Below, in pieces: positions 1 to 7,440 of a DNA stretch of 16,522 nucleotides. The DNA comes from an uncultured Shinella sp. (lineage in GTDB: Bacteria; Pseudomonadota; Alphaproteobacteria; Rhizobiales; Rhizobiaceae): contig NZ_CAMLFY010000105.1 in NCBI RefSeq assembly GCF_946479415.1, positions 1 to 16,522 on the forward strand, in the 5' to 3' direction. A model generated the notes under the pieces. It saw only the letters and a program-made list of their open reading frames with translations. It was not told the DNA's origin and searched no databases. Position numbers and translations under genes: made by a program. Each line of letters opens with the position of its first letter. The stretch's first letter is position 1.

Positions 1-3
1 ACT

Positions 4-480
4 TCATGCCTCAGAGCACTGCCCTTCAGAAGGCGCGCAGAAATTCGCGCTTACGCCCATCATGTTTTTCATGAAGAGCGCTTGGAATACGAAGAGGCCT
101 AGGGTGAAGCCCGCGATGTACTCGATGATGATGTCGATCCACATTGGGAGGCCGAGTACCGCCGTGATCGCGGCGGCAATTATGATGCCGGTGGCATCGC
201 CTGCTACGCAGTGAATGGTGGACCCGATGCCCTGCTTCCACAGTGGCTTGATGAACTCTTCATGGGTTCCGGGCGCAGGCTCTTTGTCAGCCAGAACGTA
301 AAGGAGCAGTCCAACTGGACCGAGGTAGAGCGTGACGAGGATGAAGCCCCACTTCATCACGGCCGGTTCTGGATTGTTCCTGAATTGATCCCAGGCAACA
401 TATGCCGTGCTCAAGCCTGAAAGGACGAACCAGATGAAAAGCAGGTAGTCGATGGGCTGAATAAACACAGTGCACTCCAT
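4..480 (-). CDS. DUF4396-like integral membrane protein, possibly metal-responsive, C-terminus possibly truncated
   Basis: A protein of 158 residues from the chosen ATG at 480. An in-frame ATG at 495 would give 163, but that start lies only about six bases from the expected transcription start of the promoter at 508-538, so 480 is preferred; neither start has a strong ribosome binding site. Hydrophobic segments lie at roughly residues 12-30, 45-65, 93-112 and 114-138 (numbered from 480). The stretch PGTHEEFIKPLWKQ followed by GSTIHCVAGDATG resembles, from memory, the core of the DUF4396 family; the function of that family is not established. The His-Cys pair in the motif could suit metal contact, but that is inference. 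The protein ends about 15 residues after the last helix with a polar, Cys-containing tail, whereas relatives as I recall them continue with a further conserved segment, so a frameshift near base 60 is possible. Confidence 0.65.
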   Translation of the reverse strand: MECTVFIQPIDYLLFIWFVLSGLSTAYVAWDQFRNNPEPAVMKWGFILVTLYLGPVGLLLYVLADKEPAPGTHEEFIKPLWKQGIGSTIHCVAGDATGIIIAAAITAVLGLPMWIDIIIEYIAGFTLGLFVFQALFMKNMMGVSANFCAPSEGQCSEA

Positions 481-507
481 GTCCGTGAGAATCATGACAT
501 GGAGCGC

Positions 508-538
508 ACCGTACCGATTCCTAGTGTTGGAAGGTCAA
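508..538 (-). promoter_or_regulatory. MerR/CueR-type promoter ahead of the DUF4396-like gene
   Basis: On the minus strand a -35 hexamer TTGACC (533-538) and a -10 hexamer TACGGT (508-513) are separated by exactly 19 bp, longer than the usual 17 bp and typical of promoters activated by MerR-family regulators. The spacer starts TTCCAACACTAGGAA, an imperfect dyad (ACCTTCC against GGAAT-CGGT) like the copper-type CueR operator, with a degenerate right arm. No MerR-family gene lies in the window. The spacing and dyad are seen; metal control is inferred. Confidence 0.5.
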
Positions 539-649
539 GGGCGGCGCCCCTATTTTGGACCCTCCATTTCTTGGACATCCCAACCCCGTCAAGCCAAAAG
601 GAACCATAGGTACGCCGGTGGAGCGGGGGCAATAGCTTACCGAGGGCTA

Positions 650-1651
650 TCAAAATGACAGAAACCGCTTCAAGCTCAAACCCGCCGACAGAATGTAAGG
701 CGGCATAGCGAGTGAATAGTGACCACAGTTCAATTGCAAAATACTTGGTCTAGCGCCTGCGCAGGTCAGCCTCTGTATTAACCTCTCCGACAGCTCTGGC
801 AACACCACTTTATCTCTCTTCGCCAGCACAACGTGAAGAATGAGATCCGGTCGTGCCAAACGATCCGCGTAATTCTCGATGTTAAGTTGCGCCCAGGCTC
901 TCCTGAGATCAGTAAGCTCAATATCCGGTTCAAGGCTCTCTCGAATTGATCGCGTGGCACGGCCGGTCCAAACCATATCCGCGAGGCTTCCTGCCGCCAG
1001 AAACAGCGAGGCCTTAGAAACGGTCGCGTCGTGCGCCGCGATGAGGCCTGCGACCCAGGAGCCCAGGCTCATACCGAGAACAGAAATCTCTCTGTAGCCT
1101 TCACTCTTTAACCAACGAATGAGTTTGCGCCCATCCCATACCCCCTGCCTTATCGATTGGATCGTTCGACCGAGATTCGCGCTAAGCATGTAGTCGGCGT
1201 GCGTGGACCCCGGACGGCTGCGCTCGAGGTGATACGGCATAGCAATTTCCACAACCGTTATGCCTCGCTTGGAAAAGAACCTAGCAAGCTGATTATTCCG
1301 CGCACTTGCATTCCAATGGTGAAAAACCACCATCGCTCGGTCGAGCGATCCACTCTCGGTGATCCTCGCCCAAACGACATTATTCTCGTCGATGTCGGTC
1401 AGGGTGTCCGATGGAAACTTGAGCCATCCATCTCGCCGTTTAAAACCTTGATCGCTCCTAGTCGGCTCATCGAAGAAAGTCTGATCAGCCACGGCTTGGT
1501 CGGCGAGAAGACAAAACTCCTCGATACTCCCGATCTTCGCAGCGCCTGAAAAGGCCCGTTCCGCGTCGAGCGCGAAAACCGTTGCTTTCTTGCCTTCCTC
1601 ACCGCGCTTTGCCCGCCGCTCATCCCAACGATCAAGCCAATTATGAAACAT
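650..1651 (-). CDS. alpha/beta hydrolase fold protein
   Basis: A protein of 333 residues with an alpha/beta hydrolase core from about residue 90 to the end. The nucleophile elbow GMSLG puts the serine at 195, preceded by the expected strand ISVLG; AKRDKV supplies a likely acid Asp280 and NCGHYS the catalytic His311. HHWNAS near 111 sits where an oxyanion-hole loop is expected. The first 80 residues are charged and have no signal peptide, so the enzyme is probably cytoplasmic. Substrate is unknown; esterase, lactonase or lipase activity all fit the fold, and a distant likeness to ABHD18-type hydrolases is only an impression. The ATG lies inside the end of the upstream membrane-protein gene (11-bp overlap), so the two are probably translated together. 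GC content is lower than in the secretion genes. An imperfect 5-bp hairpin follows the stop, without a T run. Confidence 0.8.
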   Translation of the reverse strand: MFHNWLDRWDERRAKRGEEGKKATVFALDAERAFSGAAKIGSIEEFCLLADQAVADQTFFDEPTRSDQGFKRRDGWLKFPSDTLTDIDENNVVWARITESGSLDRAMVVFHHWNASARNNQLARFFSKRGITVVEIAMPYHLERSRPGSTHADYMLSANLGRTIQSIRQGVWDGRKLIRWLKSEGYREISVLGMSLGSWVAGLIAAHDATVSKASLFLAAGSLADMVWTGRATRSIRESLEPDIELTDLRRAWAQLNIENYADRLARPDLILHVVLAKRDKVVLPELSERLIQRLTCAGARPSILQLNCGHYSLAMPPYILSAGLSLKRFLSF

Positions 1652-3344
1652 TCAGATTGGTCCCTACTTCACTCGCCCGCCAACGGCCGAACGCCGGATC
1701 AAACAGGCCGTAAAGCGCAAGAAGCACTCCAAGGCCCAAAAGGATCGAAAAACCAGAAAAAGCACCGATCAACAAGTAGCCTGCAACGAGCAACGCTACG
1801 ACCGTCGACATCTTCCACAAAGGTACACGAAACCGGTTTCCGATACCCAAACCGATGGCGCCAAACAAAAAAACGATGCAGGTGGAAATAACGACAAGAA
1901 GGCTGCTGTAGTGCGTCGGCATTCTATAGCCGATCGTGCCGCTCAGATTGTCGAGCCCAAAAATAGCCGCTGACATATCTCTGATCAACCAAGCCGCAAT
2001 ATTCTCGCCGGCCGACGTCAGGTACGAGCTTTGGCCCTTCATGCATATGGCGACCAAAATCCCCAAAACAGTACACCTGAAAATTCCCCGGATCAGGGTC
2101 AGTCCGACTTCGTTGAGCTGGGATCGGCAATCCACCTCAGGTCGCGTTTCCAGTTTCTTTCTGATTTTGCAAAAATCATAAGCGATCGTGTAAAGCAAAA
2201 TGAGGCCTGCAAAGAAAATATAGAAAGAGATCGCCATGTACAAATATGCAATCCCTGTGAATAGCATCGCCTCCGGCACTGATATGACATCAGGGCGCAC
2301 GATCGCTAATTTTCCCCAGTCCATGGCATATTCGCCGCCGCCTTTCATTAGCGGGATCAAACACACTTCGATCCACTGAACAATCCCAGCGAATACAAAG
2401 CAAACCAGAAAAACCGCCCAATAGGTAGAGGAAGAGCTTTCTACGTTGCGCGCCCAAGCATCGTGGGAGTCCGTCCCGTCGGCCTGCGCGACAAGCTTCA
2501 GACGCCCCTCGAATTTCCAGAAGGCCAGAAGCTCTATCACGAACACGAAGAATAGTGGCAGGAACACCATGAAGACGAATGTCCAATTTGGCGCCCAGAG
2601 AAACCCGACCTGCTTAACGACCCCGTCCATTCGGTCGTAACTCGCGCTGTGAACCCCCGTAACATAGGACAAAAACCCAAGAGCGGTGGCGCCCGCAAAC
2701 ACCGCCGCTGGCAAATTCAAGGGAGAGCCGGAGCTAAAAAGCGCCTCTGATCTCATCGCCAAACCCAAACGCCGAACTGGCGTCTTGGCGTCCGCATCCC
2801 CTGCCAACCCTACCGAGGGCATCGTCTCATCAGGGGCGGTCGCATTTTGTGCTATATCTGGGGCTTCCGGTGCAACGCTGCTTCTGGCTTTCCTCCCGTC
2901 TCGCCTCTTGGCCGTTAATCGAGATTGGGCCTCACTCAACTCCATCTGCCATTCGCTGGTTGCGACCGGATCATCGCACCCAAAAATCCTTGCCAGCCAA
3001 CGAATGTTGGCGGTGCTGATTCCCTTGTCGTTCTCTTGAAACCAAAGTTGCACCGTGCGCAGGTCGATCCCAATCCGGTTGGCATCAATCTGTGAAATCG
3101 CCTCTGCAAGTAGCTCCGGCGTCCATGGTCCTGCTGGAAATCCATCGCTGCCAAGCGGCCGTCCCGCTCCGGCCGCGGCCGTTCGTTTGAATAGTTCTTT
3201 GAAATCACTCCCGTCCTTCGGCGGAGGGAGAAAAAACTTTCCGTTGTTCAACAAAGACTTAGTGGCTCGCGTTTCGTTTCGTTTCGCTAGATTTCGTATC
3301 TTGTCGTGCCTTCGTTCCCAAATAGAGGCCTGTTCCCCCCGCAA
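1641..3344 (-). CDS. polytopic membrane protein with HTH-like N-terminal region (RcgA-like, tentative)
   Basis: A protein of 567 residues read from a TTG at 3344; an in-frame stop lies at 3357-3359 and the next Met is not until about residue 175, so a TTG start is the best choice, with GGGA a few bases upstream. Residues 75-145 form a soluble helical region whose segment around RTVQLWFQ, GIS and LARIFGC reads like a helix-turn-helix, followed by a basic, disordered stretch (146-195). About eight hydrophobic segments follow (roughly 209-229, 252-275, 307-333, 358-390, 419-434, 481-503, 511-531, 533-547). From memory, similar rhizobial plasmid proteins are sometimes named RcgA family putative transporters and linked to conjugation; I could not verify this. 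The role could be a membrane-bound regulator, a sensor or a transporter. Overlap with the hydrolase gene suggests joint function. Confidence 0.75.
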   Translation of the reverse strand: MRGEQASIWERRHDKIRNLAKRNETRATKSLLNNGKFFLPPPKDGSDFKELFKRTAAAGAGRPLGSDGFPAGPWTPELLAEAISQIDANRIGIDLRTVQLWFQENDKGISTANIRWLARIFGCDDPVATSEWQMELSEAQSRLTAKRRDGRKARSSVAPEAPDIAQNATAPDETMPSVGLAGDADAKTPVRRLGLAMRSEALFSSGSPLNLPAAVFAGATALGFLSYVTGVHSASYDRMDGVVKQVGFLWAPNWTFVFMVFLPLFFVFVIELLAFWKFEGRLKLVAQADGTDSHDAWARNVESSSSTYWAVFLVCFVFAGIVQWIEVCLIPLMKGGGEYAMDWGKLAIVRPDVISVPEAMLFTGIAYLYMAISFYIFFAGLILLYTIAYDFCKIRKKLETRPEVDCRSQLNEVGLTLIRGIFRCTVLGILVAICMKGQSSYLTSAGENIAAWLIRDMSAAIFGLDNLSGTIGYRMPTHYSSLLVVISTCIVFLFGAIGLGIGNRFRVPLWKMSTVVALLVAGYLLIGAFSGFSILLGLGVLLALYGLFDPAFGRWRASEVGTNLNVS

Positions 3345-3500
3345 CAGATCCCACGATTACGCAGGCTGTTTTCGGTCGACGGTCATTTGTTTCGATGAAC
3401 CCCCCTCAACCGATCATGCGGCGCGCCGCGGTACTTGGCAGCCGATTGTGTTTTCTCGTGGTCCAACGCGTGTGTGGAAATTCGAGAAGGTGTCATTATT
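3345..3500. promoter_or_regulatory. divergent intergenic region with a 12-bp perfect palindrome
   Basis: These 156 bp separate the leftward membrane-protein gene from the rightward SDR gene, so promoters for both should lie here. A perfect 12-bp palindrome, GCGGCGCGCCGC, lies at 3418-3429 near the middle, a plausible operator position. No -35/-10 pair close to consensus was found on either strand, and the region between 3345 and 3410 shows no other clear structure. Confidence 0.35.
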
Positions 3501-4271
3501 ATGGAACGAAATATGGGCAAGCCTTTGCGTGGTCAGACAGTCCTGGTCACCGGCGCGTCGGGCGGCATAGGGGCGGCAATCGTGGAGCGCCTCGCCTCGG
3601 AGGGTGCGCGGCCAATCATCCACTATTGCCAGGACGAGGATGCGGCGGAGACACTATTGGCCCGTATTGGTGGCGACGGCTTGATGGTGCAAGCCGATCT
3701 TTCGACTTCGGAGGGGCCATGCACATTGTGGCGGAAAGCGGTTGCTTTCGCGGGACGTATTCACGGTGTCATTAACAATGCGGGTATCCGTACCGAAATT
3801 CCGATAGAGAATTCAGCCGCGGCCTGGAAGGCCGCATGGCAAATGGAGTTTCAACTCAATCTCTTTGCTGCGGCCGATCTCTGTAGGGAGGCGATCAGGC
3901 ATTTTCGAACCGAGGGTGGTGGGCGCATCATTAACATGGCAGGCCAAGCCGGTCAGCGTGGCTCCGCCGCCGACATACTGCCTCATGGCGCGACCAAGGC
4001 CGCGCTCATCAATCTCACCAAATCCATCGCCTCAAGCTTCGCTCGTGAGGGGGTGATAGCGGTGTCTATCGCACCTGGCCTCGTCCGAACGGAGATGGCA
4101 GAGAAATACATCGCCGCCCATGACAAGGGAGAAGCTGTAGGGGACATTCCAATAGGGGATATGGCCGAAGCATCCGAAATAGCTGAACTTGTCGCGTTTT
4201 TGTTGCGTCACTCTCAGGAGTCGCTCAACGGTGCCACCCTCGATGTCAATGGCGGCAGCTATATTCGCTAA
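3501..4271 (+). CDS. short-chain dehydrogenase/reductase-like protein with altered catalytic residues
   Basis: A protein of 256 residues from the ATG at 3501, the usual length of classical SDRs; GAGAAGG at 3484-3490 is a fitting ribosome binding site. An upstream in-frame ATG (3435) adds 22 residues that do not look like the family. The NAD(P)-binding motif TGASGGIG (17-24), NNAG (92-95) and the structural Asn120 are present, and the end GATLDVNGGSYIR is typical of FabG-like enzymes. The catalytic site is not: where FabG relatives have Ser there is Gly148 (INMAGQAG), and the YxxxK motif reads HGATK, with His162 replacing Tyr and Lys166 kept. Ordinary ketoreductase chemistry is therefore doubtful; a cofactor-binding or regulatory role, or unusual chemistry, is possible. 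It converges on virD4 with 50 bp between stops, in which no good terminator was seen. Confidence 0.85.
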   Translation: MERNMGKPLRGQTVLVTGASGGIGAAIVERLASEGARPIIHYCQDEDAAETLLARIGGDGLMVQADLSTSEGPCTLWRKAVAFAGRIHGVINNAGIRTEIPIENSAAAWKAAWQMEFQLNLFAAADLCREAIRHFRTEGGGRIINMAGQAGQRGSAADILPHGATKAALINLTKSIASSFAREGVIAVSIAPGLVRTEMAEKYIAAHDKGEAVGDIPIGDMAEASEIAELVAFLLRHSQESLNGATLDVNGGSYIR

Positions 4272-4321
4272 CCCGGGATAGCAACCAGAAGCAGTTTCAG
4301 CAAATCCGCGTGAAGCCGAAA

Positions 4322-6445
4322 TCATTCATCGGCAAGCGCGAGCGTGACCTCTTTCCGGACCTTTTTCGCCGCCCGCTTCTTCGCGGGAGAGCTTTTGAAT
4401 ATGGTCAAGATCTTCTCGATAGATTGGTCTGCCCCGGCCTTTCGTAGAGCGCTTGCGTCCAACGCCGATTTAAAGTCCGGAGCTGGACTTGTGCAGGACG
4501 GGTCGCTGTTCTGGCCGGGGCGCGGGGTCTCATTGGCACCCTCGGGCAGTTCATGAAATTGCTCGGGTTGCAATTGACTCGGCGGCTTCCTGAGAACCGC
4601 CGAGCTATTCGCAGCAAATTTTGCTCCGGGTATCGATATGATCTGCGAAGCGCTGACAGGAGACGGCCCAGCCTCTGGTACTTCGAACTCGAAATTGCCA
4701 ACGCCTTCAACCGACGTTTCCTTTGATGGCGCTCGCATCTGCAGCCATGCGCGCTTCGTAAGCTCCTTATCAGCATAATAGAAATTCCGTACGCCCAATA
4801 TCGGCTGCTGATTTCGGAGCTTGATGATGCATCGTGTCTCGTTCATCGAACCCAATTCATCGGGGCGCATCAGGGGCCGCATCGCAGTCTTGTGGGACAT
4901 CGTGGCACCCTTGCGATCGAACAGAGTCACGCCGGTCGAAACGGCCTTATCGACCGTAACTTCCTTCCGCTCGCCGAGAAGCTGGGACACATAGCGCTGA
5001 TCCTCCGGGTCTTGCGCGCCGAGGAAGATCTGAGCGCGGGCGGAATTCACCAGCGTCTGCCGGCCTTCGCGGGTATAGACGTTGTCGATCGAGCGCAGCG
5101 ACTGCACGAAGAACCAGCAAGGTATGCCATAGCCGCCAAGGACCGTCGCGACGGTCAATGCGTTTTCCAGCTTTCCCAGATTCTGGAACTCGTCGAGCAG
5201 GACCAGCACGCGGCGCTCGCCGCGCTTCATCATGTTGCGCGACATGTAGTCCATGAACTGGACCATCAGCACATTGAAGATCGGGCCGATTGAGGCGATC
5301 TGCTGGATACGGAAATCAAGATAGAGGCTCATGTTCTCGCGGCGCATGGCCCGGATGTCGAATGTCGATCGCGCCGTCGCGCGCAGGATTCGATTGTTCT
5401 TGAACGGTCGCACCGCTGCGGCGAGCGAACCATAGACACCGTCGAACTGCTTGCCGGCCATGACGGCGAAGCGGGCGAGGGTGGTATAGGTGAAGGGGCT
5501 GATCCAGGCCGCGCGAAGATCGGGATTGGCAACCTCCTCGAGCCATTCGCGAAGCGGCTGATCGCCGCCCTCGACGACATTGAGAACCGTTCCGAGGTTC
5601 TTGTCCTTGTCGAGAATATCCGGGTTTTCCAAGACCCAGGAGGTGACGCCGGCGAATAGGGCGCGGGCGTCGGAGATCCAGTAGGCATCGCCCTTCGGCG
5701 TCGGCAGCATCGCGGTGGCAATCGAATTGATATCGATATCGCGCTGGTCGGGATCGATGGCGACGAAGTCGAGCGGATTATAGCATTCGGTGTCGCCGTT
5801 TTCGTCGGCCGGCGAGAACCGCAGCACGCGCGAGAATTTTGAGCGAAAACCGGCCGTAGCCTCATAGGTCTCGCCGCGCATGTCGAGCACGACGATGCTG
5901 TCCGGCCAAAGCAGGCAATTCGGCACGATAAGCGAGGCGCCTTTGCCCGACCGGGGCGGGCCGATGACGAAACCGCCCACGTCATCGCCGTCGATCCAGA
6001 GCTTCTTGCCGCCGAACAGCATCGGCTTCAGGAACCGCCGCCGACCGGAGCCGCGCTGCGTGAAGCCGCCCGGAACCTTGATCAGGCTCCCGCCGATCCG
6101 GCCGACGAACACGCCACCGGTGCGCGTTAGGCCCAGGGCGCGCGCCTCCAGCGGGCTAAGAAACCGGGCGTCGGTCGACTTCTTCTTGCCCGTCATGGCG
6201 GCGACAAGCATGGCGCCGCCAGCAAGCAGACCAGCCGCGGCCGCTATCGCCGGCCGATGCCAGTCGCCGGCGGCGAGATCGAGGCGTGCTGCCTTGTAGG
6301 ACGCCAGCATATCGTCCTGCAGGGCCCGCAACATCCAGGTTGAATTGTCGAAGGCATAATAGAGACCGGCATAGGCGAGGGACGCGACGAATGCGGCCGC
6401 AGCCCCAGCGATGACCAACCCGAACAGCAGGATCGCCGGATTCAT
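4322..6445 (-). CDS. virD4: VirD4/TraG-type coupling protein
   Basis: A protein of 707 residues that delivers substrates (usually the relaxase-DNA complex) to the secretion channel as an inner-membrane ATPase. Two N-terminal membrane segments lie at about 4-30 and 65-85. The Walker A motif GPPRSGKG is at 162-169 and Walker B VLVLLDEFQ at 413-421, and the FVQSLRSID and NSARAQIFLGAQ stretches are typical of the family. Residues beyond about 570 are a Ser/Pro-rich, poorly conserved tail ending in a basic cluster (KKRAAKKVRK), with base composition nearer the lower-GC left block. The ATG overlaps the virB11 stop as ATGA, and AAGGGCGA lies just upstream. It is the last gene of the minus-strand run. 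Its presence favours DNA transfer or effector export by this system rather than DNA uptake. Confidence 0.95.
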   Translation of the reverse strand: MNPAILLFGLVIAGAAAAFVASLAYAGLYYAFDNSTWMLRALQDDMLASYKAARLDLAAGDWHRPAIAAAAGLLAGGAMLVAAMTGKKKSTDARFLSPLEARALGLTRTGGVFVGRIGGSLIKVPGGFTQRGSGRRRFLKPMLFGGKKLWIDGDDVGGFVIGPPRSGKGASLIVPNCLLWPDSIVVLDMRGETYEATAGFRSKFSRVLRFSPADENGDTECYNPLDFVAIDPDQRDIDINSIATAMLPTPKGDAYWISDARALFAGVTSWVLENPDILDKDKNLGTVLNVVEGGDQPLREWLEEVANPDLRAAWISPFTYTTLARFAVMAGKQFDGVYGSLAAAVRPFKNNRILRATARSTFDIRAMRRENMSLYLDFRIQQIASIGPIFNVLMVQFMDYMSRNMMKRGERRVLVLLDEFQNLGKLENALTVATVLGGYGIPCWFFVQSLRSIDNVYTREGRQTLVNSARAQIFLGAQDPEDQRYVSQLLGERKEVTVDKAVSTGVTLFDRKGATMSHKTAMRPLMRPDELGSMNETRCIIKLRNQQPILGVRNFYYADKELTKRAWLQMRAPSKETSVEGVGNFEFEVPEAGPSPVSASQIISIPGAKFAANSSAVLRKPPSQLQPEQFHELPEGANETPRPGQNSDPSCTSPAPDFKSALDASALRKAGADQSIEKILTIFKSSPAKKRAAKKVRKEVTLALADE

Positions 6446-7440
6446 AGCGTGTCGCCCTTGGTGAAGACGATTTCCGAAACGACGCGTCGGCCGTCCGGAA
6501 GGCGCGTCAGCTGGACGACTACGGGAATGACCTCCTTCAGGTAGTCGATGATCTCCTGCTTTTCGAGCACAACGCCGCTCTGCATCACCATCAGCGCCAG
6601 ACGGTCATAGGCCGAACGCGCCGAGTTGGCGTGGACCGTCGTCAACGAGCCGGGGTGGCCGGTATTGATCGCCTGCAGGAAGGAAAACGCTTCGGCGCCG
6701 CGCAGCTCACCCAGCATCAACCGATCCGGCCGCATGCGCAGCGAGGCTTCGAGCAATTCTTGCGGCGTCACCTTGGCACGCCCCTGGTCGCCCTTGGAGG
6801 CCAACAGCGTGACCGTATTCGGCGTGATCGGCTTCAGCTCGCGGGTGTCCTCGATGGTGACGATGCGTTCCTCGTCCGGCACTTCCTTCAGGAGTGCATT
6901 GAGGAAGGTGGTCTTGCCGGTCGACGTGCCGCCGGAGACGGCGATCGAAACCCGCGATCGCACGGCCGTCCGAAGAAACAGCATCGCGTCGACATCGCCC
7001 TGCATCATCGCGGCAAGCTCTTCCTCGGCCGGCGAAAGCGTGAGCTGGCGTCCGACCTTGGTGTCCTCGAACGCACCGCGGTCTTTATAGACGTCCAGGC
7101 CAATGTCGTGGATCACCTGCTTGCGGATCGAGATGGCGCCACCATCGGGTGCAGCGGGCGGCAGGACGCATTGGAAGCGCTCCCCGGTCGGGAGCGACGC
7201 CGACAGGATGGGATGCTCGTCGTTGACGACCTGGTTGGTGGAGCCGGCGACGCGCTCGCTGAGCGTCCTTATCCATTCGGCAGAGAACTGCGCATCGACG
7301 ACACGCTCCATGCCGCCGACGCCGAGACGTTCAACGAACAGCTCGCCCGGCCGGTTGACCGAGATTTCCGAGACGTGCTCGTCCGAGAGAAAAGGCTTCA
7401 GCCGCTCCAGCGCCTTGTCGAGAAACGGAAACTGCTTCAT
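6442..7440 (-). CDS. virB11: VirB11-type hexameric secretion ATPase
   Basis: A protein of 332 residues, normal for VirB11. It has no membrane segment and is expected as a ring ATPase on the cytoplasmic face that works with VirD4 and VirB4 to switch between pilus assembly and substrate transfer. Visible motifs are Walker A GGTSTGKT (170-177), the Asp box IEDTREL (196-202), Walker B around DRLMLGELRG (239-248) and the His box GHPGSLTTVHANS (261-273). The N-terminal domain (1-110) carries the usual ISVNRPGELFVER stretch. Its ATG overlaps the virB10 stop (ATGA at 7437-7440) without a strong ribosome binding site, so it is probably translationally coupled. Confidence 0.96.
   Translation of the reverse strand: MKQFPFLDKALERLKPFLSDEHVSEISVNRPGELFVERLGVGGMERVVDAQFSAEWIRTLSERVAGSTNQVVNDEHPILSASLPTGERFQCVLPPAAPDGGAISIRKQVIHDIGLDVYKDRGAFEDTKVGRQLTLSPAEEELAAMMQGDVDAMLFLRTAVRSRVSIAVSGGTSTGKTTFLNALLKEVPDEERIVTIEDTRELKPITPNTVTLLASKGDQGRAKVTPQELLEASLRMRPDRLMLGELRGAEAFSFLQAINTGHPGSLTTVHANSARSAYDRLALMVMQSGVVLEKQEIIDYLKEVIPVVVQLTRLPDGRRVVSEIVFTKGDTL

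Noticed and set aside
615..652. Terminator hairpin after the hydrolase gene
   Set aside because: ATAGC/GCTAT pair of 5 bp with a 9-base loop and no T run after it.
3435..3500. Upstream ATG extending the SDR by 22 residues
   Set aside because: The extension lacks SDR similarity, and GAGAAGG sits correctly for the ATG at 3501.
4255..4321. Possible bidirectional terminator between the SDR gene and virD4
   Set aside because: Only a 5-bp GCTAT/ATAGC pair without a T run on either strand; too weak to call.
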